Source: Rhynchopus sp. YZ270_cl-10 (Eukaryota > Euglenozoa > Diplonemea > Diplonemida > Diplonemidae). Taken from it: DNA of 64,000 nucleotides. The stretch lies in assembly GCA_964035575.1 (NCBI GenBank), contig OZ037856.1, positions 1,488,001 through 1,552,000 of the forward strand, in the 5' to 3' direction. The first letter of the stretch is position 1. Each line of letters opens with the position of its first letter. The translations under genes and the position numbers were made by a program. This document shows, one piece after another, positions 33,125 to 43,938 of the stretch. The notes beneath the pieces were generated by a model, which was not told the DNA's origin, did not search any database, and was given only the letters and a program-made list of their open reading frames with translations.

Positions 33125-33936
33125 GCAGGTTCTAGGTTGCGTTATCCGGCTGGTGTGGTGGTGCGGGTGCGCGGGGTTCGGGCAACGTTATCTGGTTCGT
33201 GTGGTCGATAAGCTGGCTGGTGGGTGCGGGTGCGCGGGAACCTGCTGGTTCTAGTTTGCGTTATCTGGTTCTAGGTTACGATATCTGGCTGGTGGTTGGT
33301 GCGGGTTTGCGGGTTTGCGGGTGCGCGGGTTTGCGGGTTCTAGGTTGCGTTATCCGGCTGGTGTGGTTGTGCGGGTGTGCGGGGTTCGGGCAACGTTATC
33401 CGGCTGGTGTGGTGGTGCGGGTGCGCGGGGTTCGGGCAACGTTATCTGGTTCGTGTGGTCGATAAGCTGGCTGGTGGGTGCGGGTGCGCGGGAACCTGCT
33501 GGTTCTAGGTTGCGTTATCTGGTTCTAGGTTACGTTATCTGGCTGGTGGTTGGTGCGGGTTTGCGGGTTTGCGGGTGCGCGGGTTTGCGGGTTCTAGGTT
33601 GCGTTATCCGGCTGGTGTGGTTGTGCGGGTGTGCGGGGTTCGGGCAACGTTATCTGGCTGGTGTGGTTGTGCGGGTGTGCGGGGTTCGGGCAACGTTATC
33701 CGGCTGGTGTGGTGGTGCGGGTGCGCGGGGTTCGGGCAACGTTATCTGGTTCGTGTGGTCGATAAGGTGGCTGGTGGGTGCGGGTGCGCGGGAACCTGCT
33801 GGTTCTAGGTTGCGTTATCTGGTTCTAGGTTACGTTATCTGGCTGGTGGTTGGTGCGGGTTTGCGGGTTTGCGGGTGCGCGGGTTTGCGGGTTCTAGGTT
33901 GCGTTATCCGGCTGGTGTGGTTGATAGGGTTCTCGG

Positions 33937-33938
<2 letters not shown>
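33125..33938 (+). repeat. 208-bp satellite, array 2
   Basis: Plus-strand version of the 12.6 kb satellite: TTCTAGGTTGCGTTATCCGG, GTGTGGTTGTGCGGG and GCGGGTTTGCGGG blocks over several units, with unit-length variation. Ends at the poly(T) of A copy 7. Confidence 0.85.
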
Positions 33939-33977
<39 letters not shown>

Positions 33978-34958
33978 CTCTTTTATGTACTTGGTCTTTT
34001 TTTGTATGTGAGAATAGAAGAAAGGAAAAAGGAAGAATGAACAATAAAGACAATAAAATGAACAGGAAAATGGAAAAGGAAAAAGGAAATGAAAAAATGA
34101 TGACCAAAAAAGGTCGGTGTTTCAAGTTTTAGTATAAAAGGTGGGCGGTAAAGTAAAGTAAGTGGCCACTTCCTCCTAAACAAAACAAGAAACTGCATCG
34201 TGTGTTTGTTTTTTATTCTTTTTAATAAATTTGAATACACAGGCGTCACACTTATGGGGCAAAAAAAGGAAAAAAAGAAGACCTAATCCTCCTTACTTAA
34301 AAGAAGGGAAGGGAGAATAAAAAACACACGTGCCCATTGTTTCGTTGTCTGCAGGATGTCTTGTTTTAGTGCCTCACCTGGAAAAAGAAAAATGGATTCC
34401 ACTCAGTAAAAATAGCACACCTGTTGAACACACGTCAGGCCAGGAACAGAAGAAAAGCAAACGCTTCCACGAATGGAAGCAAAAGAAAAGTGTGGTGAAA
34501 AAACCCTTTTGGCCAAGGTGGTCTTGACTCTCTGTCTACATACTTTGGGGATGCATGAAAAAATGAAACTAGATGATAGATAACAAGGAGTGTGCGAGAG
34601 TGGCCCTTCTCCAAGCTAAACAAAAAGCAAACACCCTCCACCCATCTGATCCCGCCCACAAACACAAACAATCACGACAGAAAACAAAACAGGCAGAGGA
34701 TGACCAGGGTAGGTTTTACTTGGACAGCGAACCTCTGCCTTGATTCCTCTCACGCTCAGCAGGCGAGTTGCCTCAACTCTCCAGACCTGTGCTGCAACAC
34801 AGGTCTGGAGCTGCACCTTTAGCCGCTTTTCGCTTCATGCCCCTCATCTGGCGCACTACTAACGGGGGACGCCCCATGTAGGCACATCGGTAGGATTTCG
34901 TCTTAACATAGTTTTTTGTGTAAAAAAAAAATGAACCCCTGTAAAAAAAAATGAACCC
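33939..34958 (-). mobile_element. A retroposon, copy 7
   Basis: Inverted full-length first-subfamily copy: poly(T) at 33939-33977, body as in copies 1 and 6, and two AAATGAACCCC head repeats at the right end. Inserted at or next to satellite sequence; no clear target duplication was seen. Confidence 0.85.
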
Positions 34959-35277
34959 CAGGTTCAGGCACTTTATCTGGTTGGTGTGGTCGATAAGCTG
35001 GTGGGTGGGTGCAGGTGTGCAAACCCGCGGGAATCTGCAGGTTGTGTTATCTGGTTGGTGTGGTTGTGCGGGTTTTTTGTTGCGCCTGCGTGGGTGGGCA
35101 TATATGTGGCCATGTGTTGTTGCACCACCATGCTTCCCTGAGAGATGGCTTTTTTCTTGTGTATACTGTGTATATTGCTTTAGTGAGTTTCTGCTTTATG
35201 TGAGGTTCTTGGGCTACTAAAGTGGTTTGTGTTGTACTAGTCCTCACTGTAATACTATGCTTCCCTGCTGACGGAGG
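34959..35277. other. Short unique stretch
   Basis: Satellite remnants (TTATCTGGTTGGTGTGG) followed by unique sequence. No supported gene. Confidence 0.5.
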
Positions 35278-35611
35278 GTGTACTGTGTACTGTGTACTGT
35301 GTACTGTGTACTGTGTACTGTATACTGTGTACTGTGTACTGTGTACTGTGTACTGTGTACTGTGTACTGTGTACTGTGTACTGTGTACTGTGTACTGTGT
35401 ACTGTGTACTGTGTACTGTGTACTGTGTACTGTGTACTGTGTACTGTGTACTGTGTACTGTGTACTGTGTACTGTGTACTGTGTACTGTGTACTGTGTAC
35501 TGTGTACTGTGTACTGTGTACTGTGTACTGTGTACTGTGTACTGTGTACTGTGTACTGTGTACTGTGTACTGTGTACTGTGTACTGTGTACTGTGTACTG
35601 TGTACTGTGTA
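35278..35611. repeat. 7-bp microsatellite (TGTGTAC)n
   Basis: About 47 copies of TGTGTAC with a single TGTATAC variant near 35325. All long open frames here are repeat artefacts. Confidence 0.95.
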
Positions 35612-35739
35612 GGACTGCCCTCAGAATATGTTTTCCTTGGTCAGAGGCTCCATACAGGTGAAAGGTGAAAAGTAAGTAAGCAAAAAAAAAAGTTTTGCCT
35701 GTGAAAGTCATAGGGTGCCAATCTCAAGGGCACCCTGTG

Positions 35740-36078
35740 GGCCACTCCGGTGCACAGGGTGCCGGTCCGGTGCACAGGGTGCCCCAAAAAAATCCGGTGC
35801 ACAGGGTGCCAAAAAATCCGGTGCACAGGGTGCTTTTTAGCCGGGGCTTATAACGTGGGGGGCACCCTGTGCACCGGATTGCGAACCCATAATGGCACCC
35901 TGTGCACCGGATTAAAAGGGGCACCCTGTGCACCGGATTTGTAGGGGCACCCTGTGCACCGTTTTTTGCGGGCACCCTGTGCACCGGATCCAGTGCCAAA
36001 AAGGCACCCTGTGCACCTTTTGGGGGCACCCTGTGCACCGGATTTGGTACCGCTATGTCACCCTGTGCAGCGGATTCA
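35740..36078. repeat. GTGCAC-motif array 4 with internal inversion
   Basis: Four direct GGTGCACAGGGTGCC units, a centre GCCGGGGCTTATAACGTGG shared with array 3, then eight or nine inverse units. Bounded by GGCCACTCC on the left and GGATTCAGGC on the right. Confidence 0.85.
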
Positions 36079-36104
36079 GGCTGCCAATATTGGTCACCGA
36101 GTTT

Positions 36105-36409
36105 GAGAAACTAGGTTACGGTCTCTGGCTAGTGGTTGTGCGGGTTTGCGGGTTTGCGGGTGCGCGGGTTTGCGGGTTCTAGGTTGCGTTATCCGGCTGG
36201 TGTGGTTGTGCGGGTGCGCGGGGTTCGGGCAACGGTATCTGGTTCTAGGTTGCGTTATCCGGCTGGTGGTTGGTGCGGGTTTGCGGGTTCGCGGGTGCGC
36301 GGGTTTGCGGGTTCTAGGTTGCGTTATCCGGCTGGTGTGGTGGTGCGGGTGCGCGGGGTTCGGGCAACGTTATCTGGTTCTAGGTTGCGTTATCTGGCTG
36401 GTGGTTGGC
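36105..36409 (+). repeat. 208-bp satellite, array 3
   Basis: About 1.5 units of the plus-strand satellite leading directly into the CGCAAACC array. Confidence 0.8.
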
Positions 36410-36772
36410 AAACCCGCAAACCCGTAAACCCGCAAACCCGCAAACCCGTAAACCCGCAAACCCGCAAACCCGCAAACCCGCAAACCCGCAAACCCGCAAA
36501 CCCGCAAACCCGCAAACCCGCAAACCCGCAAACCCGCAAACCCGCAAACCCGCAAACCCGCAAACCCGCAAACCCGCAAACCCGCAAACCCGTAAAACCC
36601 GCAAACCCGCAAACCCGCAAACCCGCAAACCCGCAAACCCGCAAACCCGCAAACCCGCAAACCCGCAAACCCGTAAACCCGCAAACCCGCAAACCCGCAA
36701 ACCCGCAAACCCGCAAACCCGCAAACCCGCAAACCCGCAAACCCGCAAACCCGCAAACCCGCAAACCCGCAC
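36408..36772. repeat. 8-bp microsatellite (CGCAAACC)n
   Basis: About 45 units with occasional CGTAAACC variants. The same word occurs in the 208-bp satellite, from which it probably expanded. Confidence 0.95.
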
Positions 36773-37020
36773 GAGAAGTGAGCAACCATATGATGCAGGC
36801 TGGTGTGAAGTGTTACCGGCTGGTGTATCGAAAATGTTCTATTGTGTTATTCTTAGGGAATCTTGTTGGTGAGGTGAGTTATTAGCATTTGAGTTCACGT
36901 TGTAAAAGTGGAGTTTACATTTAGTGCATATGAGAACTTATGAACGTTTAGCAGTAATATCGTGTATGTGGCCGATTGCAGCTAGCGTAGAGACTTTAGC
37001 TGGTCAAGTAACCTTTTGTA
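36773..37020. other. Unique stretch without gene
   Basis: AT-rich sequence beginning with a GGCTGGTGT word. No supported coding region. Confidence 0.5.
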
Positions 37021-37645
37021 TACTACGTTTCATGGAGTCTACTACCACCATACTTCGTCGTAATTGCTCCGATGAAGCCACTACAGTAAGCCATTTGAAA
37101 AATTACATTTGGCCATTTTGGGATTTATGGACAGAAATGTCGACAAATCTGTCCATAAATTACGTTCTGTCCATAAGAGCCAAAATCCCGACCAAAAATC
37201 CCTGTATTGAAAATACAGGGATTTTTGCCTGAAAAATGCCCTTCCACAGACCTGAGTAAACTATTGCAATATGTGTTTTGATGTTTGCAGGTAAACTGTG
37301 GTTTGTGAGTTTATACGCACTGTACATAGTAATTCCCTGTATAGGCCTATAACTTTATAATAAGGGTACCCACAGACCTCAGTAGGCCAAGTAAATTGAT
37401 GTCTACTACGTATTTTTGGGCCTACAACCACCATACTTCGACGCAATTGCTCCGATGAAGCCACTACAGTAAGCCATTTGAAAAAATATTTTTGGCCATT
37501 TTGGGATTTATGGACAGAAATGTTGACAAATCTGTCCATAAATTACGTTCTGTCCATAAGAGAGAGCCAAAATCCCGACCAAAAATCCCTGTATTGAAAA
37601 TACAGGGATTTTTGGTCGGGATTTTTGGTCGGGACACTCTATTGA
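37020..37645. repeat. Two dispersed partial copies of the 631-bp satellite unit
   Basis: Both carry TTATGGACAGAAATG...CTGTCCATAA and the hairpin formed by CCCTGTATT-GAA-AATACAGGG, as in the array at 53.2-56.2 kb. The second copy has a longer perfect stem (CCGACCAAAAATCCCTGTATT). Confidence 0.8.
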
Positions 37646-37857
37646 GGGACATATTGTGGATACTCTGTGGGTGTGTGTATGTTTGTGGGGGGTGTGAAGA
37701 AAAATTGAAATATAAAATGTTCCTTTGTTTTTGTTCTCTCCTATTTCATGTTTCATTTGTATTTTGTTCAAAACTAATAGTACCCCCAAACCCACAATCC
37801 CAAAAAATACCCACCAAACCCAACCCGAAAACATACCCCCGATTGTAACCACTTCTT

Positions 37858-40800
37858 TCATTTTTCTCTTTTTATTACTTTTTTTGTATGTTCACAACTC
37901 CCAATCAACTTGATATAAAATCTCATTGGGAAATCCCCTATGCAATTGTTCCAAACCACTTTTGTGTGTTTCCAATTCATGTTCAGGAGACCCTGTACCA
38001 ATATTAAAATGATCAGGGTTTGCAGTATGTAATAAAATAATCCTTTTGCAGGAATATTAGCAAGAACTTGTTCAGTAGACAAGTTGTTCCCCAAAAAGTG
38101 AAAAGATGAGGGCTTGTTGTTATCTTGGTTCATTTTGACAATAGTTATTAGAACACGTTTTAAGAGACTCACCAAGGCAAACTCAATCTGTTCTGCATAG
38201 TCTGATGTTGCGTACGTCCCATCAATCCTGCCAGTTATCCTGTTCATAAGGGCGTTGTAGGTGCCTACAATTGAGGATACGGTGTTAGCGTTTTCAGGTA
38301 CAATAAGAGGATGATGTTTTATTGTAGTACTGTACTGCATAACAAACAATTCCAATTCTCTTCTGAGTTGATTCCCTTGTCCTATCCTCTTTGTAATAGA
38401 CTGGTCTACGGCATGGTAAAAGCAAGTACCATCCCCCAAAACCCTGGTAATGAAGAGCTTCGGCTTTTGTGCTGTTGTTGTTTCTGCTGATGTAGGGTTA
38501 TTCTTCTTCCGCTTCTTAGGAGACTTATCTTCTGGATCTCTCTTCCTCTTTTTGGCTACATAGACAAGATCTTCAGCATCTTCAAACTGAATGCTTTCAC
38601 ACTGCATTGGCATGGGGTCCCAGAATTTATGGTCGTTAGATGGTGGAGGCATCTTTGCTTGTCTGTGGGTTTGTTCAGAGTACTCTTTGTCAGTCATGAC
38701 GTGGTAACTCTGTAGCATGGCCTCTTCTGCTTCAGTCAGCTGAATAAAGATGCCCTCGAGTCCACGGTCAGAAACAGATTTTAGCATGTCCTTGTATACA
38801 GGGTTTGATACTCTGTATGGCTCCACAATAGTTCTGTTTGATTTGGTCCATTTCTTCAGAGGCACCGCAACCTTGACATGCTCTGCCTTTGGGCATCTGC
38901 TCAGAGCAACGTACAACTGCCCATGTGCAAAGCACTGTGACTCTGTGAGGTCAAGTCCAACCCTATCGAGGGTCTGTCCCTGAGACTTGTTAATTGTAGA
39001 GGCAAATGACAGTGCGACAGGAAACTGGACGCGCTGCATGCTGAAACCAGCTTTCTTCTCGTCAGGAGTGTTCTTAACTCTGGGGATGTTCACTGCCGTA
39101 CCAACTCTTTTAGGGTCACCAACAATGATCCCCTGAATGTTGAGCTGTGTCACGCCAGTCACAATAAACCTCGTTCCATTGCAGAGACCCTTTGGTGGGT
39201 TGAGGTTTTTAAGCAACATTAGAGGAGCACCAACCTTGACAGTGATGCAGTGGTCAGGTATTCCTGTCTGCTGGTACGCATTCATCACGTCTGAGTCAAT
39301 GGCAGATTCTCCCTCAACAGACTCCTCTGTGCATGTGTCCTTCCCTGTCAGCTGGAACTCATGGAGTACTTCTTTTTGTTTCCCACACAGCCTCTTGAGG
39401 CAAATGTTGTTCATTGCTTTCTGAGCTTTGTTAGTTGGTGCAAGGATCATGCCATTTCCAACTACACCTTCTCCAATCAGAGGGAAGACGTGTGTGATGA
39501 GGTCATCAGGTACAACATAATCCCCACAATCCTTTCGGTAGAGGTTTCTTGGGAGAGATATGGAACCGTCTCTATCGTTGCACGACCCATCACCAATGGT
39601 TCCCAGGTAGGTCGCCCAATTTTTGTCATCCTTCTGCCTCATTATCTCGATAAGGGACAGCATAGTCATGTTTTGGAAGAGAGGAGAAGTATGCAGACAG
39701 TTTTTAAGCGTGGCACTCTTGTCTCCCTCAGTGACAGGAAGAATTTGCTTAAAATCTCCACCAAGAACCACAGTGATTCCACCAAACCACATGGCCTTTC
39801 CGGTCACCTTTCTGCAGGTTCTGTCGAGAAGTTCTATATGGCCCCTGTTTGCCATAACCACCTCGTCAAAGACAATGAGATCCGTTGCGCGTATGAGATC
39901 CTCAATTTCTTTTGTCAGTTTGCAGACAGAGTGGTGGTCATCTGGGTACAGATCAAGAGGAAACTTGAATCTGTTGTGGGATGTTCTTCCTCCAGGCAGG
40001 AGCATTGCTGCAATACCAGAGCTTGCGACTGCAAGGGCAATGTTAGGACGATGTGTGTCACCTTGCGCCGGAACCCCTCTGTGGCTTCTGCACCAACTGA
40101 GCATGGCCTGGTAGGTAAACGTTTTTCCAGTCCCTGCAGCACCCTGAAGCAGAAACATCTCGCCTTTGCCCTGAGTCACAGAGAGCTGAACACGCTGAAC
40201 TGCTTCCCTCTGTTTTGTATTGAGCTTAGGTTCAATCTTCTCCCACTCCTGCCACTGCTTTTCCATGTTGTAGATTTCATCCTTCATAACCCAAGACACT
40301 CCATCGTTCGCACTCCTCATAGCAGCAGTTGGTGTTGGGAGTCCAAAGACTTCGAGCTTTACATCCGACCCACAAATGTTTCTCAATACATTCTGAATAT
40401 CCAACAGTGCTTCATTTTCCTCCTGCTCAGATACCGTAGCCTCCTCATCCGGTGCAGTCTCTCCCTGCTTCAGAGGGCGCTTGCACAGCTCCACCTTGTA
40501 TGTCTTCCAGAGTTCTTTCATGTTATTAGGAGGAATAGCAAAGGAGTTGAGTAGAACAGCAAGGGTAAACCTGAGGCATCTTCCTGACACAGTGGTTTTG
40601 ACTGCATCCACAAGTGTAAGCTTCACAAGTTCACCATCCTGAAGGAGCCCCATTTCATTTGCTGCATCCGTAAAGGACTCGCACTTTTTCCCTTCTACAG
40701 TCATCAGGTCATCAAAGCTAGTGGGTCCTTTTCTCACCATGAGGATAGTCCGCAGAGCCTGGAGCTCCTTATCCAAAACAGGGGTTCTGTACAGGCGCCC

Positions 40801-43800
40801 AATAGCCAGAAGATGGGACTTTGCAGCTCGTGATCTGTCCGTTGTGACAAGCGACTCAGTCCTGGGGCAGTACACGTAGCTTTTCCTCAGGGTCCACTCT
40901 GCTTTATCTCTGGAGAAGGCAAAGTATTCAGGAACAGTGATGTAGTTCAGGGTTTGTATTCCCTGGTACTTGGAAGACGGGTCACGTTTTGCATCGCTAT
41001 TTGCAGCAAACCAGGCTGTGAGTGTTGTGTCTGTGGCCTTGTCAAGCGCCTCTGCCTCCTTGCCAGGAAAGTAGTACAGCCTTTGCTGGCCTGCAAGATG
41101 AACATCAAGTCTGGTGACACTTGGGTCAATGTATCTCATCTTCGTTCCGAGAAGGTATCCAATGGCCTCAAGGGACCCAATGTGTATGCCTGTCAGATAG
41201 CTCATGCACTCATCTGTTTTGTTTTTTTCTCCGTCTTTGGCTGTAACTGACACATTAGCATACTCATCGTCCTTGAACAGATACTTGAAGAGGTATCTGA
41301 TGACAACTGGAGATCCAACAGCCTCTATGTTGAAGTGGCTCATGAACTGGGTGAGAAGAACTATGTTGTAGGAAACAACATAGCGGTTGTCTCTACAGCT
41401 AGGGTGTACCTTCCCTTCTGTGGCCAGCTTTCTTGCCCGCTCTTGGTCTTTTTCCGCAACAGCACTTGTTCTCCCATTTTCAGGCCGCATACCATAGCTG
41501 TACATTCCTGTCTCAGTTGCTAGGGTATTGTCCCGAAAGTTTTTTGGGTAGTGCTGTTTGCACCGTGCGTTGCCGTCTGGGCCAGGCACCTTGCATCGTG
41601 CACTGGGCACAGTATCACACTTGGTGTGCATCATCTGCTCCGACACCAAGTTGTATAGCTCTTCTTGCGTTTCGGGATCAGGCAACTGGCACGACACCGC
41701 CATGTCAAAAATGGCTGCAGACTTCGGCTTATGCTCCTTGGAAACCCACAGAAGAAGATGCAAGTGGGGGAGTCCACGCTTCTGGTACTCCACCACACGA
41801 ACCATTGCCTGGTACGTCCCGAGTGCATTCTCTTTCAACTTTCTCTCAAGTTGATCCATCTTGAGGTTGAAGACTCGGTGCACAAGATCAGACCTGTCAC
41901 AGGGTCTTTCTCCTGGACGCAGCTCCCTGAGAATTTCTGGCCAGTGTGGGTTGGCTGTCATGGTCAGGAAATAATCGGGGCAGCCAAGACGGGCCTTCAA
42001 CGCAAGTGAATCGTTGAGGTCTTGAATTCTAGCTCTCTTACCACGCGGGTAGCTGGCATAGAGGGTGGTGGTGGCTGTTGTAGTGTCATTGGTCGCATCG
42101 TGTGTGGTGACGCGACGGTTTTCCACCACTGTCGTAACGCGGGCCTCTTCAAGGAATTCTTTTGTTGCATACTTCTTTACTATCTGCTGGCTGTGGTAAG
42201 ATATGCGTTGCGTAATGGCACGGATGCCAAGCTGAAGGAAGAAGTATTCGGTCAGCTTGCGCCCTATCAGTGCAGGCCCTGGTTCTCCATCTGGGTTCTT
42301 CTCGGTCGCCCGTGAAAACAGGTGGAAGCAGCCATACTCCTGTGCTGACACACCACTGTAGGGGTTTGGCGTTGCTTCATCTTTTCGACTGTGTCTCCAA
42401 CCTGTACTGTCTTTTGGACACACATGTATCAGGGGAAAACACAGTGGCTCGAACCTGGCATCAAAATCTGATATCTTTCTGCTGTATCTATCGCTTCCTT
42501 CACCTTCAGCTTCTCCCTGCATAATAACGCTGTACTGCTGCCGGCCCCAACCTGCTGCGTATTTGTGATCATCTGTTCCAGTACTGACAGTATATACAGC
42601 ACGCAATTCATCTTCTGCAGCGGCGTTTGCGTACTCCCGTCCCGTCTTCTCAGGTCCTCGCAGATCGTCAAAGTTGATGGCCACATGTGTATTCTCTTCG
42701 GCACTGTCCATCAGAACTGAGGCTCTCCTGAACATCCTGACATAGCAATTGTCTTTCAGCATGGTCATGATGTCCTGGTAGAGGGTTGTGTCGCGTTCCA
42801 GTTCTGGGATCCTCTCCATCTCTTGCAAGCCTTTCAAAGCGCGGTCCTGCTCGTTGTATCCACCAACAAACCAGGTTTGGTTTCTTGTTTCCGCATCGTC
42901 AGACAGGCCCATAATTTTCTTCACCCCTTTTCCTTTTACAACTATGTTGTGTATTCCGCGTGTGTTGGAAAACAACTTGTGGGGGGTATGCAATGCCTTG
43001 GCCATCTGGTGATAAGAATTCAGGCGGTATGAATTCTTAAGAAACGTTTTATCCGAGAACAACCTCTTGTGGTCGTCGTTCTCAAATTCAATTGGTGCAG
43101 GGATGTCGCTCGTCTTGATTCTGTTGCAGCAAATTCCATATCTCCCTTCTCCTCGGACCTCACCAGAGAAGAGCTTTGCACCACATTTTCTACAGACAGA
43201 ATTCATCCCCCCAATGTCAGCATAAGACACGCATCCATTTGTGTAGTCTTCAAGCTTCATTGCAGCTGAGTGGAGGCTTGGGTCAAGACTTCTCCCACAC
43301 ATTTCCGAAGTAGAAACCCTATTTTCGAATTCTGCAACTAATGCTTGACAGATGGGCCCGTTTGTTCTCAGCGTATCGGACCTCTTCTCGATCCATCTTT
43401 CACAGATGTCATTTGCACAGTTCTCTATTGATCCAAGAATGTACGGAGAAAGTCCTTGCATGCCATCACGTTTTTCTTCCTCAAGCAACTTGATTTTCTT
43501 CTTGTCGGAAGGTGTGAGAGAATCAAGAGAACAGTTCCAGCGAGACTCTAACTCCGGATGTACAGAGAAGAGATCTCTGAACGAAGCTTTATTAGTTATT
43601 GTTCTTATAGAAGCAATAACGTACGCAAGACGGCATTTTGCAACGTGCGTGATGTGCATGTGCCTGAAGAGACAATGTGGATCATGTGTTTTTGTTTTGT
43701 TGTATCTCTGTAAACACCACTCACAGACATCACATTGAGTGTGTGGTGTTTCGTACTGGCTGCAGAAAAAATTTATATCTTCTAACTGCATTCGTGATGT

Positions 43801-43938
43801 TTCAGCTGAGAGACGCAAAGATTCACGCATGTTCGTCAGGTATCTAGACCAGTCCTTCGATGGGGGCTCTCTGGCGCAGTCATCAAAGTCTTCTTCTATC
43901 ATATGGCCATAGAGATTTTGATATCCCCCTTCAAACAT
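37858..43938 (-). CDS. Helitron Rep-helicase protein with C-terminal OTU domain
   Basis: 2026 residues from the ATG at 43938. An N-terminal Cys/His-rich region comes first. The Rep HUH nuclease has KRGLPHLHLLLW (about 720) and the two-tyrosine motif YLFKYLFK (about 881). A Pif1-like superfamily 1 helicase follows, with Walker A GAAGTGKT (about 1266), FDEV, GGDFKQILPV, INKSQGQT and YVALSR. An NLS-like KKRKRD/KKRKKN segment and an OTU-like domain (LGDGTCFYHAV, about 1833) end it. The protein nicks and unwinds DNA for rolling-circle transposition (family knowledge). The annotated frame loses the OTU C-terminal His. The neighbouring frame reads HTANPDHFNIG and stops at 37892, so a one-base indel in the A-run near 38045 is likely. 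Otherwise uninterrupted. AATAAA-type signals follow the stop. Confidence 0.9.
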   Translation of the reverse strand: MFEGGYQNLYGHMIEEDFDDCAREPPSKDWSRYLTNMRESLRLSAETSRMQLEDINFFCSQYETPHTQCDVCEWCLQRYNKTKTHDPHCLFRHMHITHVAKCRLAYVIASIRTITNKASFRDLFSVHPELESRWNCSLDSLTPSDKKKIKLLEEEKRDGMQGLSPYILGSIENCANDICERWIEKRSDTLRTNGPICQALVAEFENRVSTSEMCGRSLDPSLHSAAMKLEDYTNGCVSYADIGGMNSVCRKCGAKLFSGEVRGEGRYGICCNRIKTSDIPAPIEFENDDHKRLFSDKTFLKNSYRLNSYHQMAKALHTPHKLFSNTRGIHNIVVKGKGVKKIMGLSDDAETRNQTWFVGGYNEQDRALKGLQEMERIPELERDTTLYQDIMTMLKDNCYVRMFRRASVLMDSAEENTHVAINFDDLRGPEKTGREYANAAAEDELRAVYTVSTGTDDHKYAAGWGRQQYSVIMQGEAEGEGSDRYSRKISDFDARFEPLCFPLIHVCPKDSTGWRHSRKDEATPNPYSGVSAQEYGCFHLFSRATEKNPDGEPGPALIGRKLTEYFFLQLGIRAITQRISYHSQQIVKKYATKEFLEEARVTTVVENRRVTTHDATNDTTTATTTLYASYPRGKRARIQDLNDSLALKARLGCPDYFLTMTANPHWPEILRELRPGERPCDRSDLVHRVFNLKMDQLERKLKENALGTYQAMVRVVEYQKRGLPHLHLLLWVSKEHKPKSAAIFDMAVSCQLPDPETQEELYNLVSEQMMHTKCDTVPSARCKVPGPDGNARCKQHYPKNFRDNTLATETGMYSYGMRPENGRTSAVAEKDQERARKLATEGKVHPSCRDNRYVVSYNIVLLTQFMSHFNIEAVGSPVVIRYLFKYLFKDDEYANVSVTAKDGEKNKTDECMSYLTGIHIGSLEAIGYLLGTKMRYIDPSVTRLDVHLAGQQRLYYFPGKEAEALDKATDTTLTAWFAANSDAKRDPSSKYQGIQTLNYITVPEYFAFSRDKAEWTLRKSYVYCPRTESLVTTDRSRAAKSHLLAIGRLYRTPVLDKELQALRTILMVRKGPTSFDDLMTVEGKKCESFTDAANEMGLLQDGELVKLTLVDAVKTTVSGRCLRFTLAVLLNSFAIPPNNMKELWKTYKVELCKRPLKQGETAPDEEATVSEQEENEALLDIQNVLRNICGSDVKLEVFGLPTPTAAMRSANDGVSWVMKDEIYNMEKQWQEWEKIEPKLNTKQREAVQRVQLSVTQGKGEMFLLQGAAGTGKTFTYQAMLSWCRSHRGVPAQGDTHRPNIALAVASSGIAAMLLPGGRTSHNRFKFPLDLYPDDHHSVCKLTKEIEDLIRATDLIVFDEVVMANRGHIELLDRTCRKVTGKAMWFGGITVVLGGDFKQILPVTEGDKSATLKNCLHTSPLFQNMTMLSLIEIMRQKDDKNWATYLGTIGDGSCNDRDGSISLPRNLYRKDCGDYVVPDDLITHVFPLIGEGVVGNGMILAPTNKAQKAMNNICLKRLCGKQKEVLHEFQLTGKDTCTEESVEGESAIDSDVMNAYQQTGIPDHCITVKVGAPLMLLKNLNPPKGLCNGTRFIVTGVTQLNIQGIIVGDPKRVGTAVNIPRVKNTPDEKKAGFSMQRVQFPVALSFASTINKSQGQTLDRVGLDLTESQCFAHGQLYVALSRCPKAEHVKVAVPLKKWTKSNRTIVEPYRVSNPVYKDMLKSVSDRGLEGIFIQLTEAEEAMLQSYHVMTDKEYSEQTHRQAKMPPPSNDHKFWDPMPMQCESIQFEDAEDLVYVAKKRKRDPEDKSPKKRKKNNPTSAETTTAQKPKLFITRVLGDGTCFYHAVDQSITKRIGQGNQLRRELELFVMQYSTTIKHHPLIVPENANTVSSIVGTYNALMNRITGRIDGTYATSDYAEQIEFALVSLLKRVLITIVKMNQDNNKPSSFHFLGNNLSTEQVLANIPAKGLFYYILQTLIILILVQGLLNMNWKHTKVVWNNCIGDFPMRFYIKLIGSCEHTKKVIKREK

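Noticed and set aside
35222-35711. Open frames in the 7-mer array
   Set aside because: Pure microsatellite translation.
39361-40554. 397-codon plus-strand frame in the Helitron
   Set aside because: Antisense shadow of the helicase region. The minus strand carries the clear motifs.
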